Counted from the stretch's first letter, positions 25,363 to 36,135 are shown. The stretch is 64,000 nucleotides of DNA from Dichetophora obliterata (GCA_963920525.1 OY986438.1:130788920-130852919), one strand, 5' to 3'. The notes: generated by a model from the letters alone, not told the origin. Translations and numbers: made by a program.

Positions 25363-25712
25363 GTCTTATATGATACAACTTTACGAATTAATTCGCTAGA
25401 ATTTATTTTCTCATCGGCCATTTTCAGATACCACGATTAAGGCAGTAAGCACTTTACTAGTATGTAAGATACCGCCTAAAAATCTAACAGGGATTGTGCC
25501 TGTTCTAGTTCCCTCTTATTTTTTCGCTATTCATTTGGAGTTCGACGAGTCTTTAAAATAACTTTAAAAATAGCTTTAGATATCTCTTTTCGGATCAGAT
25601 AAGTTAATGAAAAGTAAAAACAAAATACACACAAACGATTGGCGGCTTCATTGATAAACAAAGACAAAACGCCAAAAATAGTATTTTTGTATTACATATG
25701 TTTTAATAACAA

Positions 25713-26314
25713 CCCAGTGGGCATTTTAGCGAGTGCTCCGCAAAAAAAGGTATGCTAGCACTGCTTTTATTGGAGTCAATACATCTTCCATGATCACTGC
25801 ATTGATGAGTACTTCTGTAAGATAGGCCTTACAGGTTCTTGTTCTTTTCACATTATTTTATAGGAAAAAAGTTTACAAAACAAATTCCAAAAAAAATTTT
25901 AAATACACTGAACAATTTGTAAAAAATATAGATTAAAAAAAAAACAAAAAAAAATTGTTTTTGTCCGAGTTCCCGAAAGCTTACTTTCTTCTGTATTTAT
26001 GCAAAAAAGCAATTGATTCTTAACAACCGCGATAGACGAATGGGTAAGATGTGGAACCGCCGCATGAGAGGACCATGGTTCAAATCTGGAATTGTTAGTC
26101 GTTTTTTATTTCAAGTTGATATTTATATTGCTTTTCCTTCTAACGTCACTTCTCGAAAGAGCGCTTCTGGCAGGTCTCTTTTGAGCAAAGAGAGCGAAAG
26201 GCCTGACAAATTTTCCCATTTCATATAAAAAAGCAAGTGTAATTGTATATGAGTGCGGCAGTACTCTAAAATCCATACGATAGCCTGCTAGCAGCGCTTC
26301 CAATGCCTACTGGG
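25713..26314. mobile_element. Element with CCCAGTGGGCATT ends enclosing a tRNA-like module
   Basis: The left end CCCAGTGGGCATT (25713) and right end AATGCCTACTGGG (26302-26314) are inverted copies with one mismatch. Similarity continues inward with GCG and GCTAGCA-type blocks. The interior carries a family 2 tRNA-like module on the plus strand. No target duplication is clear. It is either a MITE that contains a tRNA-like sequence or a SINE caught inside an inverted repeat. Confidence 0.5.
26015..26110 (+). repeat. tRNA-like repeat family 2, copy c
   Basis: Contains ACAACCGCGATAGACGAATG (box-A-like TAGACGAATGG) and, about 48 bp on, GGTTCAAATCTGG (box-B-like), followed by GTTAGTCGTTTTTTATTTC. 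It matches the minus-strand copies near 9.9-11.3 kb. A complete acceptor stem is not seen, so it is not called a tRNA gene. Confidence 0.55.
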
Positions 26315-26864
26315 AAGAGCTTTATCAAGGAATGTTGATTTTATTTGATGCACTTTTTAAGGAATATTGTTAAAACATCGCATAAAAAAAAATTATACTT
26401 TCAGCAAAACTTGTTTTGTTTTTATCATTCAATTTGCCATATTAAAAAAAATATTTTTAAAACTTAGATTGATTGTAGTTATAAGTTTCTGAAAAAATTG
26501 TTGGAATATGGGTGGGCCAACTTGGACGGACTGATTTGAAATGCTAATAATTGTTTAATTTTAAAGTGCGTTTTTTCTTTTCTTTTTAATGATAATAAAG
26601 AAGTCTATAAAATCTTACAATCGATTCGCGTCATTTCAACACCGAGGTCGTAAAGTGCGACCAGCCAACGGTAATTATGATTTGTCCATATGCTGATGCC
26701 GACTGACGCAATTAAATACAGTTTTTTTTTAAATAGAATGAAAAAAGATTCGTAATTTGTGACTGCGTTATAAATCTGACGATTTGGCCAAATAAATTTG
26801 ACAAAAAAAAATCTTATGTCAAAATATTGAGTGCAAGAAAGGGTGAAAAGTATTGAATTTTATT

Positions 26865-27145
26865 ATGATTCCAGACGATCAATTATTACAAATCAAAGAA
26901 GATGCCAACAACATTTTAATACTGTGGCAGCTCCCAGAGTAAAAATGACAAACAAAATTAATGACCCGTTTGTAACATCCGGGTGTTGTAGGTTATGAAC
27001 CACGAACAATAGTTGCTCGACCTGTTCGCACTAAACAAGCTGTGGATGCTGTACGAGAAAGTGTCTGCACGCACGTGTAACCCAATTGGGCATGCCCAGA
27101 AAGTCGCTATAACGCACAGTGTTTGGATCCTACAATCCAAATCCC
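26865..27145 (+). pseudogene. Tc1/mariner-type transposase, N-terminal remnant
   Basis: The plus-strand translation, changing frame twice, gives RRCQQHFNTVAAPRV (26905 region), then RPVRTKQAVDAVRESV (27018-27066) and QLGMPRKSL (27085-27112). The order 'RRF..HFNT..AP', 'RP..VRT......VRESV' and 'QLGI.R.SL.RIL' is that of the paired helix-turn-helix DNA-binding half of IS630/Tc1/mariner transposases, close in style to the DD41D copy at 51.1 kb. The catalytic half is missing. Frameshifts and stops mark it as dead. Assignment rests on motif order only. Confidence 0.5.
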
Positions 27146-27159
27146 ATACACGGTTAAAA

Positions 27160-27480
27160 ATCTCGAGATAAAATTAAAACTTTTCTGTACTTTATATATG
27201 ACTACACCAGCTTTGGTTTCAAATCCTATAATACTAAAAAATCGTTTTAATACAGCTTTGGTTTAAAATTTAGCACAAGCTTGGATTGAAATATAACAAA
27301 AAAAAAAAATCACAAACACAGTGAGATTCGAACAAGGGACATCCTGGTTATAAGCACACTACGTTAACCACTGGACTATTGCGCTATACGAAATAAAAGC
27401 AATAAACAAGCATATGAACCTAATAGTCTTATATTAAGTTTCAGCATTGCAATTGGTTTAAATTTTAGTACAGAAATTTT
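27160..27480 (-). repeat. tRNA-like repeat family 3, copy b
   Basis: The reverse complement of 13700-14058. On the minus strand it contains GGTTCATATGCTTGTTTATT, AATAGTCCAGTGGTTAACGT (box A, good match to TRGYNNARNNG), TGTTCGAATCTCAC (box B) about 37 bp later, and the AAACCAAAGCTGTATTAAA tail. The A and B boxes are better kept here than in copy a. The module sits about 95 bp in from the 5' edge. Confidence 0.7.
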
Positions 27481-28740
27481 TTAATTATGGATTAGTATTT
27501 GTGAAAGTATCAATTTTAAAACTCAAGGTTAAAAAATATGCAGTTATATTTTAGCTGGACTATTTACGATTTTTATTTATTCCAGGTTAAACCAAGTTAA
27601 ACCGTGTACAAACCTTCTATGTTTGTGTGTACAAACCTTCTATCTCTATTAGAAGATATCAAAATTTTAAAACACTATATTTTTTTCGTTTTGAAGTTAT
27701 AGCAAAATAGCTCTCTCAAAAATCTTAAACATATATGTAGATTTAAAAAAAATTTTGCCAAGGCCACATCTCATAATTTTTACACAATCTTTGCACAGCA
27801 TGAAGAAGGAATAGTCGGATACTAATAAAATTTGGAATATATATATGTAAAAATGTTGTATTCAATCATTATGCAATAAATGTTTGAGATTCTAAATATA
27901 AACTGTGATATACATTTCAATTATCGTCATCGGTCTAGACTCTAAATCATAACCTAACCTTGAAAAGAAAACATAAAATTTGTATATTTATTCAAAATAC
28001 CGATTCAAATCTTATCAAATATACAAATCTATTTGGCTTAATGATATTCCAATTACAACAAAATCAATTAACAGCATAGCAAGGTAAAAGCATAATGAAT
28101 GGCAAACAAATAAACTGACTCTTTCCATTAGACCCCAAGAGTGGGATACATTTAAAAGCTTTGTCAAACGCTTCTAAATCAAAATAAAATATTCAATGTG
28201 TCAACAGCGCCAACACTAAATGACGACGGTGGGACAAGAACAGTCGGAAAAGAACTCATTTAACAGCAAATATTTAATGATTAACACATCTGTAAATATT
28301 GTAGCAAATAAATTTAAAAACTTTATGTTCTTAAAGAAATTTAAATATCATAGCAGCACATTAAGTTGGCAGCTATATTTAGAATGGTCGCAGTTAAGTG
28401 GAGGAACCGAGTCTGAATCCATTCATTTTTGCTCTCTTACTAACTAATTGCGCATAGCCGCGTATTTATAGAACCCTGCTTGAAAGGCGTTGGTGTAGCG
28501 TGTCAATGCTGCAATGTTTAATAGGCGATAAGTTCTCAAGTGTTTGCATAAGCAGTCCCTTTCGTTGTAGCGTCAGATATTCTCGAACAGCCAAGACAAA
28601 AAAAATTAGTTCAGTTCCAGTTTTTAAGCTTAACATTTCGAAGATTTTAAAAGGTCGTCTCAGTGGGTAGTTTTTGTTTTAAATAATAAGACCCAAAAAT
28701 TCTGGTCAGTCGTTTTTAACTTTTCTTATAAAATAAATAT
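27481..28740. other. Gene-free stretch, nothing recognised
   Basis: AT-rich DNA; one local duplication (ACAAACCTTCTAT twice at 27608-27640). No protein motif was recognised. Confidence 0.4.
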
Positions 28741-29015
28741 TTATTTTTTTTTTTATTTATTTACTTCTTCTGACAATTTACAGTCTTACAGACTATATTT
28801 CCCTATCTTACAAACTAGTTAAAAAGAATAAATAAGTTTAATCTAAACTGACTTTCTGAAACATTAAAATTAAGAATATGTGAGAAACTGTTGCATAAGT
28901 GTATGCATCTTGCTATAGGCTTGTTATTTGCACAATTGGCTCTATGAAAGCTTTCCACAAACATCCGATTGCGCCTCAAATTCCTTGGTGCCACATAAAG
29001 TTGGAACAAATTTTA
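28741..29015 (-). mobile_element. 5'-truncated LINE with ORF2 C-terminus and A-rich tail
   Basis: On the minus strand 29009-28815 encodes PRNLRRNRMFVESFHRANCA, then NKPIARCIHLCNSFSHILNF and NVSESQFRLNL before a stop. 'RRN..F..FHR.N...N.PI.R....N.....DFN.S...F' is the conserved C-terminal end of Jockey-type LINE ORF2 proteins. A short 3' UTR follows, then an A-rich tail (plus-strand T run and TTATTTATTTAC at 28741-28766). Loss of the 5' part and a terminal tail are the normal result of incomplete target-primed reverse transcription. No obvious target duplication was seen. This family differs from the LINE remnant at 13.4 kb (no WNSLP motif). Confidence 0.65.
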
Positions 29016-29266
29016 AAGTTGTAAACAATTAATTATTAGTTGTTATATTATATTATTTATATTTTTATTGTTCCTTTAAAAGAAAATATTATTCACTTTT
29101 CTTATAAACATTTTATTTTACAGGAATGATCTTAACTGACTTATGATCTTAATTTTACATTTTGTATGACTAAAAATACATTGTTGCAACCTGATTTGAA
29201 TTTTGGAAGTTTAAAGTGTAGGTCTAATGCGGACCTTACACTTTCAATCATTTGACATCAAGCAAG

Positions 29267-30709
29267 TGTACACACGGTTGCCACATTTAGTAGAAAAATC
29301 CCATATAATTCCCAAGGCAATTAAAAATTCCCATGGTATTTTTTTATTCAGCATGGTATTTTTTAATTCACGTGGGATTTTTTTTGGGAATTTTAAATTG
29401 CCGTAGAAATTAAAATTTCTCATGGTATTTTATAATTCAGCATGGTAGTTTTTAATTCACGTGGAAGTTTTTTGGGGAATTTTTAAGTTTTAAGGTTTTT
29501 TTATCAATATTTGCGCAAAACTTCGCTTCCTTTCAGTTTTAAAATGTTATTTATGCACAAATATCTCCACACGCTTTTTCACACCTGGTTTTATATTGAA
29601 TGTGTTATGAACGCATTCAAATTAAAAAAGCGCACGCAGCAACTTATTGAACGTATTAAATTTAAATTAAACTACTCTTAGAAACAAAGCTTCGACGGAT
29701 TTGGTCGCCGCTATTTTACATGCAAAACGCTTTTCACAAACAAAAAAATTTTACAAGGTAGTATTTAACAAAAATCATTATAATTTGTTTAAAAATAATA
29801 TGTACGACTTTAAACATAATGAACAAAATTAAGAAATCGACAGCTTAATGTTAATAAAACTGCAGTCAAAATAATAGCAGAGCGTAAAACTAATTCATAA
29901 AAATTTAAATCAGACACAAAAACAATTATCAGACATGTTCTGCATTCCACTTCCGAGTGAAAGTGAAAATAAATCATAGTTGAATTCGATATTTGGTGTT
30001 CGAGATATCACTTTTTCTTTCTGTATTTTATTTAATTTATTAATATAATCAATTGTGTAACGAAAAAAGTTATATATGTTATATAGAACACCAAATATCG
30101 AATTCAATTACGATTTATTTTAACTTCCACTCGGAAGTGGAACGCAAAATTTTGAATGAAATAACGGTTCTGTTCTGTTTAACCTTTGAATTCAATCAGT
30201 CAGAATAATAGTTTTGTTTTAAGAAATCTATTTTGAATTAAATTTGACATATTTTGAAAATAAAAGCATGTACGGACTTACATAAAAACGCTTTAATTTT
30301 AATTTGTTTGTCTTACTGCTTTTTGAGCACAATTGTACATGTTTTATTTATTTAACGTGTAATATTTGTTTACGTTTCAATGTAAAAAAAGTATGCAATA
30401 TTTAAATTTTTAATAAATTTTGTGGTATTTTTTAATTCGTATGGTATTTTCTGTGGTATATTTTAATGCGTGGTATTTTTGTGGTAATTTTTAATACTTG
30501 TGGTATTTTTTGTGGTATTTCTTAATTCTGTGGTATTTCTTAATGCGTGGTATTTTTGTGGTAAATTTAAATACTTGTGGTATTTTTTTAAGAGCCGTGG
30601 GATTATTTTTTTGTATTTTGGTATGGGAATTGTTGTGGTAATTTTTTTTGTTCTCGTAGGAAAAAGGTATTTTTTATGGGAATTCGAGGTGGCAACCGTG
30701 AGTGTACAT
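29267..30709. repeat. Inner inverted-repeat element with GTGGTATTTTT subterminal repeats
   Basis: Ends TGTACACACGGTTGCCAC (left) and, reverse-complemented, TGTACACTCACGGTTGCCAC (right). Next to the left end, 29310-29490 holds two diverged units with CATGGTATTTT..AATTCA.. and CACGTGG.A.TTTTT. Next to the right end, 30418-30670 holds many GTGGTATTTTT(T)..AATTC copies. Multiple short subterminal repeats are known as transposase-binding arrays in several DNA transposon groups. That role here is inference. Confidence 0.6.
29937..30148. repeat. Foldback element, copy 2 (core only)
   Basis: A 212-bp palindrome matching the core (531-743) of the element at 386-888. Both contain GTGAAA...ATTCGATATTTGGTGTTC, the palindrome arm, and an AT-rich centre. 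Only the core is present here, so the outer arms of copy 1 are either a separate layer or were lost. It sits inside the inverted-repeat element 29267-30709. Confidence 0.8.
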
Positions 30710-31479
30710 GTAGATTGATGCCTTCCCTTACACACATCAATCATGACGTCAAATTTTCATTCTGCATTGTTTTTCATGGAACACAGACCTATACGACGGT
30801 TGTATCGAGCATATTGCATTACTTGCTAATCATGTGGTTATTAGCTACGCATAAGAAAGCGTAAAAATAAAAAGAAATGAGTCAAAAAACTCAGCCAAAA
30901 ATTGTTTGACCTCTTAAATTTTTTGTTCACATCTCCTTTTTTTTCTGCAGACATGTTTATAGCACGACGAAAACAAACGAACTCATGAAAGATTGATCAA
31001 TCAAGCCTCTACACACAACAACCGCTTGACCAGCATTGCAAAATATCTAAAAAATTAGATTTTGGTCAATTAAGCCATCAACGAGTCTGTGTAACGCGCA
31101 TAAAAAATATTACACAATATAAAACACGAATACATAATTGATATATAATGACTGACCGCGTAAGGTCCGCATAAGGCATGCGCTTAGCAAATAAGGCCCG
31201 AAGTAAAAAAAAAAAAATGAGTGCACAGTAAAAGATTTGAGGGTAAATTTTATCTTTTTTATAACATTTGTGTAGTATTAACATTTTTATATCAAATTAT
31301 TTATAAATTTTATACCACTCAATATTACAAAAATAGTAAAACAAATATAATTTAAAAATTTCATATGGATATCATGTGTTAATCAAAATATATTCTGATT
31401 AGAAAGAAAAAATTCACCGAAATCGGGAAATTTAAGAATATAGTGGTTTCAATTGGTCTGACGAGAGAAATGGTCTGGA

Positions 31480-31585
31480 AAAATTTATAAAATTTGATGG
31501 TATAACTTGTAAAACATTTTTGTAAAACAATTTTATAAACAAAATTTATAAGATTTGATGATATAACTTGTAAAACATTTTTGGT
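31480..31585 (+). repeat. Short tandem duplication, about 44 bp twice
   Basis: AAAATTTATAAAATTTGATG...TTGTAAAACATTTTTG at 31480 recurs at 31542 with two or three changes. The start-to-start distance is 62 bp. No other function is visible. Confidence 0.7.
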
Positions 31586-32002
31586 TTGGATTAATATGTA
31601 TACAACACAGTATAAAATTTATGCTCATATTTTTAACTGTGTAAGGAGTTATCTTTGACTGAACCAAAGTTAAAATTCCTCCACTCCCATATTTTAGTAT
31701 ATTCAAAGATGTCAATATTGTATTATTTTAATGACGCCACTATCAAAGGTCGTGTTTTTATCTACATATTTTAAATATTGAACTCAGAATATACCTACCT
31801 ATACATTAGACTGGTTCTTATTTGTATGGATAAAAAGAAATTTCGTTAGTTTTTCTTAAGCACCCTTTTATTTTGTTCCTATATATATAAAAAAAACGCA
31901 TAAAAAAATAAATTGGACTTTATTAACACAGAAATTTAAAATTATCTACTACATATGAGAAAAACAAGATAAAACACCAATTCCATTTTGAACGTACCGG
32001 CC
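31586..32002. other. Gene-free stretch, nothing recognised
   Basis: AT-rich DNA without recognised motif. Confidence 0.4.
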
Positions 32003-32770
32003 TTACGGAATGACCATCTCCGATTTGGGTATAATTTTGCATGGAGCATTACTGAAGGAGCTATTTCTGGCGGAGTTACAGGCTGCACAAAATTGACAAA
32101 AATCGGCAAAAAACGTAAAAAATCGATTTTTACTAGAATTAAACGTACTTTAATTTAATTTTTTTTTTATTTTTTTTTTATTTTTGGCGGTTGGGGATTC
32201 CATCCCTTGCGATCAGGTAAAGGAGTTAAATTCGATGTAGGGGTGCGAGGAACACCATTTATAAAATTTAAATAATTTTTATCTTAAGGCTACCAAAATT
32301 ACCTTTTCAACAACATAAAAATTATGGTGGGAGCTCAGTGGGTTCATGAGATATGAAACATCTTATGTTAACATTGAAATTAAAAATATTTTAAATTACC
32401 ATATCTCATGAAACCACTGAGTCTTCATCCTAATTTTTATATAATTTAACAGGTAATTTTGCCAGCTTTTAAAAAAAATTTTTTCTTCAAACGGTGCTCC
32501 TCGAAGCCCTTTTTCGAGATTAATTACCCTACCACAATTAATTACCTTTAAAACGGTAGTTCAAACTTAACATTCGGTTAAGAAATGTTTGAGATATTAA
32601 TTTTAGTAAACATAAATTTTCAGCGTTTTTGCAAATTGTTTTCAGTTTTGTGCACTCTATAACTCCGCCAAAAATCACTACAAAATCTTTTCTTTTAAAT
32701 TAAAATTTTAATTTTCGTCATTGATGCTCCATGCAAAATTTCGACCAAATAGGAGATGGTCTTTCCGTAA
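32003..32770. mobile_element. Foldback/MITE, 768 bp, TTACGGAA ends
   Basis: The left end TTACGGAATGACCATCTCC and right end (reverse complement TTACGGAAAGACCATCTCC) are inverted copies. Pairing continues far inward: AATTTTGCATGGAGCAT, GGCGGAGTTA, TGCACAAAA, CGAGGA.CACC, AAAATTACC and CTCAGTGG.TTCATGAGATAT all recur in inverted order. The whole element is therefore an imperfect palindrome with a centre near 32370. No coding capacity. An outer TACCGG/CCGGTA pair (31996, 32784) may extend the ends. Confidence 0.8.
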
Positions 32771-32784
32771 TTTTTATTTTTCCG

Positions 32785-34249
32785 GTAAGTTTCTTTATTG
32801 TTACTTTAAAACACTTCTTAACAACAATTGTTAAGTCAATTGAGACTCACCGAATGGCCAACTCAGATAATCAAAATTTTATATAACATTTTTGTCAATG
32901 CTGGGGTAAGTTTTTTAACGAACTAACAATTTTTATGCTAGGAAGTAAAATATTTTTAAAAAAATTGAAATACGAAAAAAAATCGTGGTCTTAACCTGGT
33001 ATTTCAAAAATATTCTTTAAAACAGAGTTTTGTTCAGAAATATTTAAAGAATCAAAATTGAGAAAATTATTTTCGGTACTACTTTTGATGCCCGATTTAC
33101 AAAACCTGACAGTCATTAATTTGAAAAAGTTAAAAAATTGCATTAATGCAAGAAAATGCATATGCGAAAAATATGCACATTATTAATTCGCCAAATTTAA
33201 GAAAAACGTTAACACTATAATCAATTCCGCCAAAATTTAGACAATCAGATATCAATCAAAAATTCTGTGCTATCTTGAGTGTACTTTAGATTCGAATATC
33301 CTTCCCACAGGACACTGTAGATAAAAATCCAGAGTGGCATCTCGTTTGACAAGATATTGTTAGTGAAAGTCTATATTTACTTTTGCTTTATTTAAGGCAT
33401 AACCTAAAAAAAACAAAGCATTTTGATATTTTTATTTTTTCACTGTTTTATCAAAAACAACATAGTCCTTGCGGGAGGGAAAGACATATTTTTTCCTAGT
33501 TTTCTTTTGGGAGATCTTGACCACCCTATGTTACTTTTGAGACCCCTTAAAATGTAAAATTCGAAAAAAATTGTGATTCGATACGCCCTAATGCTCATTC
33601 AGTTGAATTTCCTTTGTGTAAACTTCAAGCCCCAAAAATTAGGGACTTATTTTTAGACGCTAAGGAACAAAAAAAATCGGGTGCTCAACAATTTATAAAA
33701 TAATGACCTCCCCCCCCCTACTAAACATATACGGTTTAAACTTTTATTTATTAAATAAAAGCAAATATGAATTGAATCTTTCTTCGGAACAATAACGATC
33801 GGGCTCTAAAATAGATGCTGCGCACAACCTATTTAGCTCTAATTCAACTCTAATTTTTGAATTTGTAGGGCACTGAATACGCTTGAGAAAGGATTGCATT
33901 GTTTTTATTTTGAATGTGTATGTGCTTTATAATTTAAAACAGGATCTTGCAAAGTTCCCGAAAACACTTGCAGAAATTTCCTTGACAATTCTCTTTCTCC
34001 TTTCTCTCACTCCTTTGTTTTAAAAAACTTTCTCCAGTTTGGAATTATTTCATCAATCTAATCTCTACCGAGCAAAAGCCTTACCTTTACTTTTAATATC
34101 ACTAAGCTGAGATTTTGTTCACCTACCTAAAGTTTCACCTGTCCCACAACTGAAATTGAGCTTCCATTCATAAATTATCATAAATTCATCATAAATTATG
34201 GGGACAGATTCACCTGTAACATTAAAAAACATGATTTAGAACTATCAAC
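32785..34249. other. Gene-free stretch, nothing recognised
   Basis: AT-rich DNA. The 3' portion (about 33940-34250) could be more of the decayed gypsy element that follows, but I saw no motif to prove it. Confidence 0.35.
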
Positions 34250-34740
34250 TGACTGAATACTCCTAATTTCTGGCGATACTTGTTGTCCATTATTCCACAA
34301 AAATACTGTTTTCACTTTATTGCAACACATTGCAGCCATACGACCTCTACTAGATCAGTGGTAGCAAACGAAGTTTTTAGTCTTGCACTCAGTCATATCA
34401 TGTTGTCTTCCACATTTGTAACAATCCACAAGTCTGTAAATTTTTTGTGCAAGTGCTTTCTGCCGCGTTTGGTAGCGGTCTTTCACGACAACTACATCTT
34501 AAGAGAGTGGCTCTCGTTCCAAGTGACGCCATATTCTTCTAAGTGATATCGCTATTGTGAGCAATTATTTTTGTTTTTGTGAGCATAGACACTTCTAAAA
34601 GCTTTGCTCTCAAGCTCGAACTTTGTACCAATTAAATGAATGCCAATGTTTTTTCTTCGACAATGAAATCAGCAACTGACTCACCCTTTTTCTGATTTCT
34701 CGAATAAAATTTAAATGTTTCCGCTGCGATGTTAATCTGT
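34250..34740 (-). pseudogene. Ty3/gypsy gag remnant with zinc knuckles
   Basis: The gag nucleocapsid part of an LTR retrotransposon binds the element's RNA. On the minus strand 34740-34620 translates to a matrix/capsid-like FKFYSRNQKKGESVADFIVE. After a frame change, 34430-34340 encodes a CX2CX3HX4C zinc knuckle (CYKCGRQHDMTEC) and a second one whose second cysteine codon is a stop and whose histidine reads arginine. One normal and one CX2CX4HX4C knuckle in tandem is usual in insect gypsy gags. Stops and frameshifts show a dead copy. It lies head-to-head with the LINE that begins near 35 kb. Confidence 0.7.
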
Positions 34741-34786
34741 GACGCGAAGTACTTTTACCAGTTGGCTTAAAGTTTTTGCATTTGAT

Positions 34787-34805
34787 GGAGTTGTTAGCGA
34801 CGCCA
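34787..34805 (-). other. Candidate primer-binding site of the gypsy remnant
   Basis: On the minus strand TGGCGTCGCTAACAACTCC follows a TAACA ending (34809-34813 region) that looks like the 3' edge of an LTR, with the gag remnant downstream. A TGGCG start is typical of gypsy primer-binding sites. The LTR itself cannot be bounded: one choice is 34809-34995 (TG...CA termini), but that cuts across the tandem repeat that follows. Confidence 0.4.
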
Positions 34806-34962
34806 AAATGTTACAAGACTGTGCCCTAGAAGCGTGATAAAAAATGCACATTTTTCTTATCTTTGATATAAGTCAAACTGATCGCACGTGCTATTAAATA
34901 GTTCCGCAACCTCGCTTACCGTTCACAATATAAAAACAAAAACAAATATAAAAGCCCTTACT

Positions 34963-35252
34963 CTCTGCGCAAGTTCTATTGACCTAGTTACAACAATTAA
35001 TTACTGCGAAAGAACGCAACGAATTAAATCATACAAAAATTGCAAAAATAAATGTCAAATTGCAATTCTGCAAAATCATATCTTTGTGACAATCAAGTGG
35101 CCTACGTCTCTGTGCAAGTTCTGTTGACCTAGTTACAACAATTAATTATTGCAAAAGAATGCATTGAATTAAAAAATACCAGAATAACTTAAGTGTCAAA
35201 TTGCAATTCTGCAAAATCATTTTTTTGTGACAGTCCAGTGCGAGTTCAAAAA
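34963..35252. repeat. Tandem repeat of 145-bp units
   Basis: Unit 1 starts at 34963 and unit 2 at 35108. Both contain CTCTG.GCAAGTTCT.TTGAC then CTAGTTACAACAATTAATTA, and later TGTCAAATTGCAATTCTGCA. A third fragment (GACCTAGTTAC) lies at 35341. A TATAAAAG string at 34947 precedes unit 1 on the plus strand. The repeats may be 5' UTR promoter monomers of the LINE downstream or U3 repeats of the adjacent gypsy LTR. Confidence 0.75.
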
Positions 35253-35384
35253 CAAACTATAAACAAAAATAAAAAAAAAACCAAACAATAACAAATAACT
35301 GCTATTTGGCTAGAACTTATTAAAGCAACTAGCCGATTTTGACCTAGTTACGTAAAAACAATTATTTAACAAAAACATTTATAT

Positions 35385-35563
35385 ATGGAAAAAAACTATG
35401 CTTCATACCTGTGCAATATACAAGACCGCAATGTAACAAAGGTGGCATACAAGGGCCTGTGTGACAAATCTTTTCACGCCTGTTGTATAGGCTTGCGAAT
35501 TTTTCATTTTGCTGGAATGAGTGCAAGGATATTTCACTTTTGCACATCCGTCTTGCAGTAAAG
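35385..35563 (+). pseudogene. LINE ORF1, decayed PHD-like zinc finger
   Basis: Reading from ATG at 35385 gives MEKNYASYLC, then VAYKGLCDKSFHACCIGL before a stop at 35561. The 'C.GLC..SFH..C.GL' pattern fits the second half of the PHD-like finger found in ORF1 proteins of several CR1/Jockey-type LINEs. Positions where the family usually has cysteine read tyrosine (TAC or TAT), so zinc binding would be lost. The link to the next open stretch (35647) requires passing stops. Confidence is limited because only half the motif is clear. Confidence 0.4.
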
Positions 35564-35646
35564 TATCTTAGTGATACAAAAAACTCACTACGGTCTGACA
35601 CGAAGCAATGTGTAAAAAAAAACTAAATTCGATGGGGTCTTAAAAA

Positions 35647-36135
35647 ATGCCGAAGATCACAGCTGCTTTATTGAAGCCGCAAAAATCTGACCTAGACACA
35701 AAAATATCTAAACTTGCTAGTAACCTTATAACATACACAGACACCATAGCTTATTTAAAAAATAGTATGTCATTTTTTGAAACTGCGATAACCGAAATCA
35801 ATAACACTTTAAGGCATAAGTACAAAACTACTGAAAATGAAAAAACGTGCAATCCAAAACATATCGGAAAATCTTGCGGTTCACCGGCGTCTCTCTCTGA
35901 TAAAGAAAAAGGTCGACCTATTGCTATTCCTGTGGCTTTACCGCGCAAATTGTTCCATAAGTTCGGAACATCATGGACATCATCTGAATGGAATAACCGC
36001 ATCAAAAAGCAAGAGAGTGTGAATGATAGACTGAAAACCACATTGTTTGTTAAGGCTCTCACAGTAAAAACTACCGATCCTGGCTGCGTAATCATATTCA
36101 GAAGAAAGTCGGTGTCGCAATTTCTGGCTGCATAA
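35647..36135 (+). pseudogene. LINE ORF1, coiled-coil and basic region
   Basis: A 162-codon open stretch. Residues 12-60 (LDTKISKLASNLITYTD and AITEINNTLRHKYKTTENE) look like a coiled coil, followed by a basic linker and a segment LPRKLFHKFGTSWTSSEWNN. ORF1 proteins of LINEs are RNA-binding chaperones that commonly have a coiled coil followed by an RNA-binding part. Position upstream of the ORF2 endonuclease and in the same direction supports this. I do not recognise a specific family. Downstream (36242-36800) the translation is rich in Asn, Ser and Lys with stops. Confidence 0.5.

Larger units (their letters stand above)
29224..31175. mobile_element. Nested inverted-repeat element, outer layer
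   Basis: The left 38 bp (29224-29261, CTAATGCGGACCTTACACTT...) match the reverse complement of 31138-31175 (CTTATGCGGACCTTACGCGG...). An inner pair, TGTACACACGGTTGCCAC at 29267 and its complement near 30690-30709, lies within. The interior includes GTGGTATTTTT-type subterminal repeats and a foldback. No transposase was found. The two inverted-repeat pairs could be one long imperfect terminal repeat with an insertion, or two nested elements. Confidence 0.55.

Noticed and set aside
30463..30744. 93-codon minus-strand frame rich in Thr, Asn, Lys and Tyr
   Set aside because: The composition comes from the GTGGTATTTTT subterminal repeats, not from a gene.
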